A stretch of DNA of 64,000 nt, taken from positions 16,877,561-16,941,560 of the forward strand of contig NC_052618.1 in the NCBI RefSeq assembly GCF_016545825.1, read 5' to 3'. The DNA comes from Eucalyptus grandis (taxonomy: Eukaryota; Streptophyta; Magnoliopsida; Myrtales; Myrtaceae). The translations under genes and the position numbers were made by a program. Of this stretch, positions 23,100 to 34,210 are shown piece by piece; position 1 is the stretch's first letter; each line of letters begins with the position of its first letter. The notes beneath the pieces were generated by a model. It was given only the letters and a program-made list of their open reading frames with translations. It did not search any database and was not told the DNA's origin.

Positions 23100-24745
23100 C
23101 ATATGTGTCTAAGTTAAAATGAAGAAGCATCGGGTGACAAGCGCAGGGAAGACCATGATGATCGGGTATTCCAGTATTTCAAACCCACTAAAGGCTTTGA
23201 ACTTGATGACTCCCTTGATTCCAATATGTTTTGGTCTAAATATCTTGAACTAGCATTCGAGTCTTTCATGACCCGAGGCCCTATCTCGCATTGGTTTGTT
23301 GGTTTCGATTTTCTTGACTCTCATCATTTCTTCATCTCCGAATTATCTAAAAATTTCCAGTTGAAATTATTCTGTGGTATAAAAGATGAGGTTGATCTAA
23401 TTCTTGTGGGCTCTGTTTTACTCAAATCTTCATTTACCTAGCTGTGATTCTTTTGTTTTTACCTCTGAGGAAGAATTTCACTATGACTGCTACCGAGTTA
23501 TTGAAAATTATCAAAGCCTCGTATCGTGATTTTGCAAAAATCTTTATTGGACCAGATGATACAGTTCAGTTTTGGAAATTCTTATCTTTACTCAAGGATT
23601 GAAAGAAGTTGTCCCTTTGAGCCTTTTTCCTCTCAAAGTAAACTTCATTTTTGATAGATTTTCATTTTCAATTTCTCGCCCGACTATCATCTACTTGCGT
23701 TGAACTACGAAAAAGAAGGTAAGCTTCCTTATGCTGCTCTCATCACTAAAATATTTTGCATAAAGGGATAAATTTCACTGATGTCATTGATCGGAGCTTG
23801 TAAATGTTGAGATGGGGAAGGACACGCTGAAGAAGATTATGCTGAGAATGACTCCTAAAGGTCGGGTTAATATGAGAAATGACGTGATCCTCATAGGTCA
23901 AGGTGATAGTGAGCAATTGTCCTAAGGGAAAGGTTGGAAGAGAAGGTTCAAATTGAAAGAAAAAGCCAAGGCACATATACGAAGGCAATCTACTTGTCTA
24001 CCATGATCTGAAAGATCGATATCTCTGGTGGAAATTTTTGCCTCTCCTACTAACTTAGCTTCAAGCCGATGTCTAGGATATCAAAACTTCCATTGCTTCT
24101 ATTGCACAATATCCGATGAAGCTTGAGCGCACCACCCTTATTCTGGATTGTTATAATCCTCTCCAGCCAATCCCTAAACAATATCCACCGACCTCCTCCT
24201 CTCAACAAAGAAAATGTACCCGCACCACTTTATGTTTTATTCGCCTTTGCAGTTTGTTTTTCTTTTTTCAATGTATGCCTGTGTTTATGACTCAATGAAG
24301 TTTTTTTTTTTTTTCGCACACCGTTTCTATTATCTTTTTGCTGATGACAAAAGGGGGAGAGATATGAGATATGAGATATGAGATGCGATTATGATTATCC
24401 TGTTGTCTCTCAAAGCTTATCTCCTGATGATTTCTTGAAACGTTTGCTAGAAAAAGAAAACGTGTTGCATGTGTGAAGAGATCTCCATTTTCTCTTCTAA
24501 AGTATTATGAGAATATTTTCCTGAAAAGTTTAGAGTTTTTCACTCTTATTACTAAAGATCATTTAGACATTATCTTCTCAATCCTTGAAATCTTTATGGA
24601 GATTCCGAAATCTGTGAAGTGTACCTTTTTGAAAAATCAACATTAATGCAAATCTTTACATTTCTTGTAAATTTATTAAAAATCTTCTATCACATATGTG
24701 GAGTAGTTTTGCTATCATAAAAAATGGGAGATTATTGGAAAAACA
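23100..24745 (+). mobile_element. Decayed retroelement coding remnant
   Basis: 23226-23441 is open (71 codons; MFWSKYLELAFESFMTRGPI...), and the frame extends upstream to about 23115. It vaguely resembles the N-terminal plant-transposon domain linked to Sirevirus-like copia elements. Further decayed coding-like sequence follows. gacaaaagggggagag at 24346 and gggagattattggaaaaac at 24725 are typical of the non-coding 3' part and LTR start of such elements. No RT or integrase is found here; assignment is tentative. Confidence 0.35.
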
Positions 24746-24879
24746 TTCTTAAGTATTTTGATGATTCCAAAACTATTCATAGTATAAGTTTACTATGATT
24801 ATTGCAAATGTTTTTTGACAATTCATTAACAACAAAAGTGATATCTATGATGCGCGGCATGTGTCCTTTCTATCTATAC

Positions 24880-27800
24880 TTATAATTATAATTACGCATA
24901 CAAAAACACAATAAAATTTTCACAACATCCTTTACAAGAAAATCGCATGACTTTAATAATATATAGGTCTTCAACTTTATACGAACATCGGTGGTCATTA
25001 TCATAACAAAATACATGGTCCTAGGAAAGGTCAGGGTCACCTAACACCACTACTCCCATACTGAACCAAAAGTGAGTCTTAACATTAACCAAACCACCAT
25101 CCAACTCAAGTATTGATAACCTCCAACATCATCTCATCCCCTCCATCACCAAGTCCAGGGGACCAACCCTACAAATCTAAAAACTAAGGGGTGAACTAAA
25201 GTCTAGCAAGTGAATCTCTAAGTCTAAGGTAGGAGATTAGCTTACCACTCAATCTGGTACCAACAAATAGGATGAGATTAAAGCAATGCAAAGATAACCA
25301 TGTATAACAAATGCATAAACAATACTCCATATTTACTATCATGATGCTTTAGTGGAAACTACTAATAACATTACAAGTCCATTCACTCGAAAGCGAACAA
25401 ATGATGTATTATTTTATGATGCACTAGTATCACCTAGTAGCTCATCAATATATACAAGAATATACATAGACAAGTTCATACTTCTCAATGGAGTTTCACC
25501 ACCACACACACAATTGAATTCACACATATCACTAGCTAGGACCTTCTCAACTAATGAGGCATCGTCACCACTAACTCATGGGGACGGAATCATACATTAC
25601 CTTTTGCCACACCTTAGCCCATTCATCACGAGTGTCCTCCATATCAGCAAGGATAAATACACCATTGTACATTTGCATGATGATAGTCATTTCTTAATGT
25701 CACACCATCGTTGTACAAGCCATGTCATACAATGACTACAAGAGCCATGCCATAATAAGATTTCATACCATATCAACCTTGTAGAGAACTGTCATATACA
25801 ATAAAATATACGGTTGACTCTAGAGTCTTATCTACATGCTCATACAAGGAAATTTGCTTGGTTGCATATAGGCTATGGTAAAGGTCTTAATCAAGTAGCA
25901 TCAAGGACATACACATCATTGCACAACAATTATCATATGCATTATAATAATTTGTCATTTCTTATGCAATTAATGATAGATGAAAAATTACATGCGCTTC
26001 AACACATGCACTTTCCTTCTCTTTCCATGCTAAGCCATTATCATTTAATTGAAAGTCATAGAAGGGTAATCGACAATTTAAGCTCCATACTTATAAATCA
26101 ACATCCAATGCACCACATCATTTCACCTAACTATCATCAATTGATCTTATTTGACATCAACGCTCTATGCATACCTTCCTTAAGTATAACGAGATACACA
26201 TTTACTAAATAATGATGCTAAAAAAAATGAAGGAGTAAGATATCCATAAGACCAAAAAAGCTCGAGAAATTTAATCTTTTTAATTTTTTCTATTATTGGT
26301 AACTTTCTTGAATCGGTGTTGGCATATTCAGTAATCAATATTGCTATATTCGGTACCTGCCATAATTGGTATTGATACTACCATTTTCGGTAACCCTTTA
26401 AAAAAAAAAAAAGAAAAGAAACTCTCTTAATCAAAATGCTACCAATCACCAAAGAATTAACTCATGCTTCTTAATAAAACAAATAAAATCATCAATGTCA
26501 AACTCAATATATCATCGTCAAGATTCGCACAAGTGAGGAGCTTAACATGCTATCACCAAACTTATTCACGCATGTTCATAAAACTCACTTAAGGTAAACA
26601 TCCATATAGCAACCAAGTCAAGTACTCATTAGAATAACCTAGTTTAACGTCTAGAGTTTTCACTTACCATCAAATTCAAACCAAGTTAACAAATATCAAT
26701 CAACCAAGTCAAGAATACTAAGTAGATCAACCCCACTTAGCCCTTAGAGTTTTCACTTACCGTCAAATCCAGACTAAATTAACAAACATCAATCAACCAA
26801 GTCAAGAGTATTAAGTAGATCAACCACACATAGAGAGTTTTCACTTGTTATAAAGTTTAAACTAAATTAAGAAACCATCAATCAACCAAGTCAAGAGTAC
26901 TAAGTAGATCAACCCCCCTTAGCCCCTAGAGTTTTCACTTACCTTGAAAATAGCTTGCGTAAAAAATAAAACTTTAATTTCCCTTCAAAGTAAGACAAAA
27001 CCAAAATCAATGATTTTTGTCTTGAAATGACAAACCCATTCATGAAGAAAATTAATGAGTTTACCTCGTTCAAACCCATAAATGAACTCAAATTTTCAAT
27101 GAAAATGCACGTGGGATCTTTTGCTTTTACTTAGGGAATTGAAAGTGAAAGTTGAAAGGGAAGTAGATAGAGTGATTGGTGAAGTAAAGGAGTGGGGCCT
27201 TCTCTTGGAATCTCTCTCTCTCTCTCTCTCTCTCAATCTCGAAGTTGAGCACTTACTCTTCGGTAGGGTAAGTATCTAAGAGTGAATTGATGAAGTTGCT
27301 CAATTAACCAGGGGTAAAATTATGAGATCTAATAGTAGAGAGGCTTGTTGTTCCAATCAAAACAGTTCATGTGATCCCTAAGTGAATAGTTTAAGCATGT
27401 GGCACAATGTCATAAGCCATGAGAAGAGATATTTAGGAGAATTCATTTCCTTTTGCCAAATAAAGAGGTGAGTCATGCCTTACATTAATGAAGTATAAGT
27501 TGACATAGATGAAGTAGGATGGCATCAACAAGGGTTAAGTTCAATGTTTCAACTTGCCAATGGAGGAAAACTAGAATGCAAGGTTCAAGGGAAACTTGCC
27601 GATGGAAGAATGAGTCATGAGAACAACTTTCCAAAATAACGTCTTCGGTTGAAATGTTAAGGAATCGAGGGAATCCGTACATAAATAAGAAAACCAATGT
27701 TTGTTCTAAATATTGATAAATCCAAAATAAAATTCCAAACCCGTCAAAACATTTAGCAAAACTTTCCAAACATAAGTTAATAATAATAAATTTCTAACCC

Positions 27801-27918
27801 ATCGCTCAAACATGATAGTCATATTAATCATATTAATCGATTACATAAAATTTCTCACTAGTGTTATTGATCGCAGCCAAGTTCCTACAAATCATTGAAT
27901 GTAGGAATTTTTCGGATG
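24880..27918 (-). mobile_element. Long LTR-like sequence (gypsy type), minus orientation
   Basis: On the minus strand the stretch starts TGTGACATCCGAAAAATTCC at about 27918, the usual opening of long Del/Tekay LTRs. It runs ~3 kb, close to the 3-kb LTRs at 57.6-63.9 kb. It includes a (CT) tract (27211-27234) and tandem repeats. ORFs at 25352-25735 and 25814-26212 are His/Ser-rich by composition and not genes. Its left end is undefined. Confidence 0.4.
26605..26950 (+). repeat. ~90-bp tandem repeat, about four units
   Basis: Successive units share caatcaaccaagtcaagagt, actaagtagatcaacc, tagagttttcacttacc and aaattaacaaa in the same order. The third unit is shortened and divergent. Confidence 0.8.
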
Positions 27919-29123
27919 TCACAATATCCATGATGGAAGAAGATCACAATCTATTTTGCTCGTAAACAACACCAACAACCTAAAAAGTTATTTGATGATG
28001 ATGTTTATGTTAATGCTAAATATATCATGTCATTGGTAATGTTGGCACAACAACCATTTAAGGATGTTCATTAGAGAAGTTAAAATTAGTTGTTGTCAAC
28101 TAGAGATGCACAACAAAAGAGCCAAAAGTTGTTAGACAATTGGAAATAGCCTTTGTCAGTATTGTTAGAGCTATTGGTAATGGGACGGTAGTGATAGAAT
28201 CTATTTTGGGTTAGCTAGCTAATGTTCACAAAAAAGAAAAGTATGAGCTATTCAGCTTCTAAATAGTTGCAAGATTGAAAACCTAATGGCTACTTGCTTC
28301 TTTGTACCACCTTCAATGGGAAGATTAAACATGTTTAGATGAGAGAAGTTGTTGAGGCCAAAAACTTAGATGCGCAAAACAAAGAAAACCAAAAATGTTC
28401 AATGTTGTACTATGAGCTAATTTCATTTCATTCTCTTGAGGTCTATTGTGTTTTTGTTGCCTTGTAATCATGAGAAAGATTAAGTGCACAAAGTGAGAGC
28501 AGCACATGAGTTCTAATAGTGTGATCTATCATCAGTTAGGATCAATGATTGCTGATTATGACTTATCATACAGATTACTAGTGTAATTTAGCTCGACTTG
28601 TGATTGTTAATGTGGATAGTGGACATAGGCTTAGTAATAAGCTGGACCACTATAAATTGATGTGTGCTCTCATTCATTTCACATTCATATACTCTAGCAC
28701 ACAAGAACTTCACGATACTTGAAATATCTCCTCAACCTGATTTTCATAATAGCAATTGGTTTATGCAAAATTGTCAAAGTTATTAAAACAACCTATTCAT
28801 GTCCTCTCTAGGTTGTATTGTTATCCTGACAATAATAAAGCACCTAAAAACCATTGGCACGAGAACTTAGCGACTGTAATGACCTCTAGGACTTATAATT
28901 GGTAAATAAGGCTGTTTGATCACTTAGGTGAACACACAATCAAGTTAAAAGTACCAAAAGGGCATTAATAGGGACTATTAGTGTAATTAAGCCCCAAAAC
29001 CTAGAGAACTTTGGTTTCATAAGAAATGAGGTATACTCCCTTGCCTTAGTTGGTTTCTAATAACTCCAATAGGATAGTGGTAATTCCCAATTCACATAGA
29101 ATTTTTAGGATTAATTAGAACTT
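27919..29123 (+). other. Anonymous DNA, possible LTR start at 28875
   Basis: TGTAATGACCTCTAGGACTT at 28875 resembles the opening of a long gypsy LTR, which would then be interrupted by the LINE at 29136. Nothing else is recognised. Confidence 0.3.
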
Positions 29124-29135
29124 AAAATGAATGCC
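29124..29135. repeat. LINE target-site duplication, left copy
   Basis: aaaatgaatgcc, repeated at 30258-30269 directly after the A tail. Confidence 0.75.
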
Positions 29136-30257
29136 TTAGTTGGGTTGTCCCTAAGCCAACCTTTTGTTCCTAGGCTTGGAGGAAACTTCTTGATCTCAGG
29201 AAAGATTTCTAGAAGTACTTTAATTGGCGGGTGGGCAACGGTCTCTCAATCTCCCTTTGATTCGACCCTTGGCACCCTAAAGGACCATTGAATAGTTTTT
29301 TCACGAATGTGTACATCTATCATTTGAGACTTTCCAGGTAGGCTACCATTGCAGACCTTTTCTCCCTTCCGGGCCAAGCCATCAAGGCCATCTTAGAGTC
29401 GTGGATGCACTCTTCTGGTACTCTCGCATTACCCAAACCGTTTTTATTGGTTGGAGCACCCATTTGGGTCCTTTTTGATCGCCTCTACTTGGGAAGCAAT
29501 TTGACCGAAGAGAAGCATTGTCCCATGGTTCTCCTTCATTTGGAACACTACGTACACCCCTAGGTACCGTTTCACCTATGGCTCATCACCGGAAATCGGT
29601 TACCCAATCAGGTTTTTTTACTATCCTATGGTAGGATTGCGGATGGGTCTTGTGCTTTTTGCAATTTAAGACCTGATTCTATTGATCATCTGTTTTTTGG
29701 ATGCAATATTACTGTTGGCTTGGCTTTGTTTTGGGCTGCGAAATGTAACCTTCCTTGGCAAAATAGATCATGGATGGAAAACCTACTTTGGGCCATCAAA
29801 TTTCTCTCCAGCAATGAATTCTCTTAGTGCATTGCTCGGTTTGCATTTGGAGCCCTTTGTCACCTAATTTGGAAGACAAGGAATAACATTATCTTCCAAA
29901 GCCAAGTCTTGTTTGTTCCTGCTTTGAAAAAACACCTATTCAAAGTCGTCAAGGACAAGGCTACAACTTTCAGCAATGTTGCCGACACGCCAAGGAATAG
30001 GAGGATTCAACAAGTTGGGGACTCGATCCCTCTATATTCTCTTCCTAGGTGTTTGGTTTTCTCTATACTGTTTGCTTGAGGGTTGCTGCTATTTTGGCTT
30101 CCCCTCTTTCTCCTTTTGCTCTTGGCACCCTTCCACTCATATTGACATTGTTGTCTTTATGAGTGCAAGTTTTGTTAGTGTTGAGACTTACTTGCTGTAT
30201 AGCTCTTTTGGTTAAAAGTCAATACATATCTTATCTTACCAAAAAAAAATAAAAAAA
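29136..30257 (+). mobile_element. 5'-truncated LINE (L1 type), C-terminal end
   Basis: The translation (with stops and shifts) matches the C-terminal part of plant L1 ORF2: VGNGLSISLWFDPWHP near 29228, then a zf-RVT-type domain with C-x2-C (29651, 29660), His (29687) and Cys (29702) in HLFFGC context, then RNNIIFQSQ. It ends ttatcttacc followed by an A-rich tail (30241-30260) and a 12-bp target duplication that includes As. No RT domain remains, so it was truncated on insertion. Confidence 0.8.
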
Positions 30258-30269
30258 AAAATGAATGCC
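30258..30269. repeat. LINE target-site duplication, right copy
   Basis: aaaatgaatgcc; the leading As overlap the tail, so at least atgaatgcc is diagnostic. Confidence 0.7.
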
Positions 30270-30390
30270 AATGTTACATGAGTTAAGGGCTTGAGAGAGT
30301 TCATGCCTAATCGAAGGTCATCAATCCACTTATGGGCATTACCTCTAAACCCGTCTCCCTAATTGCATTGGGAATGGTTGGGACAATAAA

Positions 30391-30715
30391 TATATCGACT
30401 TAGGAGTAATTTGACATGCTAATCTAACAATTATGGTTGGCAAGAAAATTAATCAACTTTAATTTTTCCTTATGATTTGAGTTTTTTTTCCCACTTAAAG
30501 GGAAGATTATGAGCTCTTTCTAAGGGATGACTATGAGGACTTTCTATCAATAAGTTTGTGAAAATTTGAAAGGTGATACATGAAACGTCAAGGTTTTTTT
30601 AATCTACCGGTCAACATTAATAATATATAAGTCCTAAGTTAGCCCAAGTCTAATATATCAATAAGTAGAACCTTTCTATTCAATATATAAATTAATAACA
30701 CAGCCATTTTAGAAT
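30391..30715 (+). repeat. Dispersed repeat, copy 2
   Basis: Same family and orientation as 3582-3895. This copy differs by several small indels in the middle. Confidence 0.6.
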
Positions 30716-31382
30716 TATAAAGAGAATCTTACGATGTCATGATTATGACATTAGGAGAAGAATATCCAATAACCTATAATTTATAACATGAATCGAAGTC
30801 TCAATACAATAAATAGGAAAAAAGTACACGAGTGAATTCTAAGATTTGGATTTTATAATACTTGTTCCTTACAAAAATCAAAGCAAAGAGGAGACCGAAG
30901 TAAAGGTAAAGAGCCTTGACGAACAAAAAAGCACATTCAAGGATTTGGATTTGATATTACTTGTTCCTTTTATAGGGAATCATTCGGAGTTTCCAAGTTA
31001 CTTTCCTTTCGACTTTTCCAATTAATACTAAATCTCCACCGTCGATTATCAACTTTTCTAGCAAAAAGTTGTCATGTTCACAACTCGTCTCCCCATCCAC
31101 AAGGAAGGCATATCTTTGCTAGCCATTAAGTCTTATTCCACTCTTTGATGCTCCCCTTCCTTCATCCTTCTATGCACTCAATTCTCTTCACCTTCTTCGT
31201 CTCTCATTGCTCTTGCTCTATTTTGCTCTTCGTTCTCCTCCGTACAACCATTCTTCCTCCTCGTCCTCGTCCTCCTCCTCCTCCTTCAGTATTTCCTGAT
31301 TTTATCATCACTCTCTCTATCTCTCTGTTTCTCTCTGTTTCTCTCTGTTTTGGCGCTCTGTGCTTTTAAAAAAATCAGAAAA
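30716..31382 (+). promoter_or_regulatory. Upstream region of the NLR gene
   Basis: No coding content. The last 150 bases are CT-rich (tcctcctcctcct, then ctctctgttt repeats at 31310-31352), typical of a plant 5' leader. The transcription start cannot be placed. Confidence 0.4.
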
Positions 31383-34210
31383 ATGTCGACCGATTCTGTC
31401 ATCTCTATTGCATGGGATATCTTGAAGTGCGTTGTTATTCCCATCAAGCGTCAATTTGGATACGCGTTGTTCTCCAAGAGATATGCTGAGGATCTTCAAA
31501 AGGAAGTCGGGAAGCTAGCGTACGAGGATGAGAGGATCCATAATGCTGTCGAAGAGGCCAGAAACAATCTTCGCAATGTCTATGGTCAGGTCACGGAGTG
31601 GCAGGCAAGTGCCGAGAAAGCCTTGAAGGAGGCACGAGACCTGCTGCGTGACTTTGAAATGGCGAAAAAGACTTGCTGCCATGGGACTCTTCCCAACCCC
31701 AGTTGCCGCTATCAGTTTAGTAGGAAGGCCAAGGACAAGATCAAGATCATTGAGCTACTCGCTCAAGATTGCAGTAAATTCAAGGATGTCTCCTTCAGTG
31801 ATCCGGCTCCAGGGAGTGTGGCTACTCTGAGTTCGACCAGGAAAGAAGGCAAAGATGTCGTCCCATCAATCAAGCTTAGGGATGATGGCATCTTCGAATC
31901 CAGAGCTTTGATCATACGGGACATCATGGACGCTCTTGCCGATAACAACAATAGCGCGGTGGGGGTTTACGGGATGGGTGGAGTCGGCAAGTCCACCCTT
32001 TTGGCGGATGCTGAAAGGAGAATAAGGGAAGAGAAATCATTCGATCTAGTAGCTAAGGCCGACGTGTCAGAAAACCCAGACATCAAGAGGATTCAAGGAG
32101 AGATTGCACATGCGTTAGGCCTGGACATAAAGAACGAAGAGTATGTTAGCGTGCGAGCAGAGCGTTTGCACAAGAGGCTGGAAAATGAGGAGAAGAAGGA
32201 AAATAAAGTCCTCATAATACTGGACAACTTGTGGAAGGGGCTTGACTTGAAATCAGTCGGCATTCCTTGTGGACATGACAACAAAGTCATAGGATGCAAG
32301 TTGTTATTGACATCGAGAAATCGAGATGTTTTACGAAGGGAAATGAGCTGCGACAAGGACTTCCTCCTTGGTGGGCTACATGAAGAAGAGGCAAAAGAAT
32401 TGTTTGAGAGGATTGTGGAGACAAAGTTCACGTTGACGAGTTCAAACCCTTGGTGGATGAAGCGCTCCACAAATGCGCAGGTGTGCCTTTCCTAATTCTC
32501 GCAATTGCAAAACGTTTTAGAGACGCTGGTTTAGCTGAATGGAAGGACACTTTGAAACAAATCGAGATGTTTAAAGATAGAGGAATCAATGAAGTGATAA
32601 ATAAGATGTTACAATTGAGTTATGATAATTTAGAAGAAGAGGCGAAGTTGACACTACGACTCTGTGTTGTTTATGGCGTGTCTGAGCCCTCTCTGGAAAA
32701 TTTGGTGAGGTATGGTGTGGGTTTGGGGTTATATGGACAAGATAGTAGCATGGAAGAAGCTAGAAATAGGTTGAGCTCACTGATACGAACTCTTCAAGCA
32801 ACCTCCCTTTTGTTAGAGAATGGAGATGGTAATGGTTTCAAGATACATGACTTGGTTCGTGAGTTTGTTGCCTTGGCCATTTCAGGAGATCATTCTCTTC
32901 TTGTGTTGAAAGATAAAGATAAATGCATAATGGAGTTGCCGAAGGACAAGCTGAAAAATTGTAGGGCAATATGCTTTCCCTATGTTTACTTGAAGGAGCT
33001 TCCTGAAGAATTAGATTGTCCCAAATTGCAGATCTTTTTGTTGTTCACAAACAATAAATCTCTTAACGTTCCAAATTTATTATTTAAATCTATGACGAAA
33101 CTCATGGTCTTAAATCTTACTGGGATAAGTGTCACTTGTTCACCTTCACCATTTCAGTTATTGGAGAACTTGCACACTTTGTGTCTTGATGATTGTATGT
33201 TAGACAATGTAGCCTTTATTGGTGAGCTAAAAGGGTTACAAATTCTTAGTTTCCAAAACTCCACCATTCAACGATTGCCCAAAGAAATTGGTCAACTTGT
33301 AGAGTTGAGGTTGTTAGACTTGAACAATTGCTCCCAACTTCAAAAAATTGAGCCAAGTGTGCTCGGAAGCTTGATCAAATTGGAAGAGTTGTATATGGAG
33401 AATAGCTTTGATAAATGGAATGCCTTGGAGCAAACTTTACCAAGTAATGCTAGTTTGATTGAGTTGAATAATATGAAGACTCTCTGCACTCTGCATGTGT
33501 CCATTCCCAATCCGAGTGTGCTCCCAGATGATCTAAACATCGAGAAATTAACCAAGTACAAAATCCAAATAGGTAATGCGTGGTGCTTGCCGAGGGCTTA
33601 CAGAGGATCGAGGACATTGGAGCTCAAGTTCAATCCAATAAGTGATGTTCTTCAGAAATGATGCATACAAACTACTTTAAGTGGAACTGACAATCTATTT
33701 TTGGATGAGTTGAACGGAATTGAGCAAAGTATTTGTGAGTTATCCCAAGAAGGTTTTCCAAAACTAAAGCATCTACACATTGTTAATAGTCCCTCCATCC
33801 ATTACATCCTCCGATGGCCTTCCCTTACTTCTTTTAAGAAGTTGGAGTCATTACTTCTCAAAAATCTTATCAACTTGGAAAAGATATGCCACAACCATAT
33901 GTCCTTCAAGTCCTTCAGTACATTAAAAGTAGTACAAGTCGAAAGTTATGACAAGATGGAAGTTTTGTTTCCTCTTTCATTATTGAGAGAACTTCCACAG
34001 CTAGAAGAGATCTGAGTTCTCGATTGCCACTTAATGCGGGAAATTGTAGAAGATGATGATTGTGACAAAGTTGATTTGCGTAATTTGCATGTATTAGAGT
34101 TGCGTAACTTGCCATATATCAGCAACTTTCTCATTGCTATGATGGCTCCTTCGAGTAGTACATCCATTGACCAAGTTGGCACTCAAATTGCATTCTTTGA
34201 TGGGCAACAG
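31383..34210 (+). CDS. NLR exon 1: CC, NBS and first LRRs
   Basis: The start MSTDSVISIAWDIL is preferred over an ATG 33 bases upstream, whose extra residues look like leader. Residues ~1-190 form the RPS2-type coiled coil. P-loop GMGGVGKST is at residues 197-205 (31971-31997), kinase-2 ILDNLW near 277, RNBS-B LLLTSR near 306. A one-base deletion at about 32417 shifts the frame before the GLPL-type motif (CAGVPFLILAIA). The MHD box reads IHDLVREF (near 32842), an IHD variant. LRRs follow (LQILSFQNSTIQRLPKEIG and others). TGA codons interrupt at 33659 and 34013. The exon ends FFDGQQ with donor CAG/GTAACT. In family members the NBS binds ADP/ATP and switches state on pathogen recognition. Confidence 0.9.

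Noticed and set aside
25352..26212. Two long plus ORFs (127 and 132 codons)
   Set aside because: His/Ser/Thr-rich translation of AT-rich DNA inside LTR-like sequence, with no domain or codon signal.
26605..26950. Array with regular spacing considered as CRISPR-like
   Set aside because: Units are ~90-bp diverged tandem repeats in a plant genome, not short identical repeats with unique spacers.
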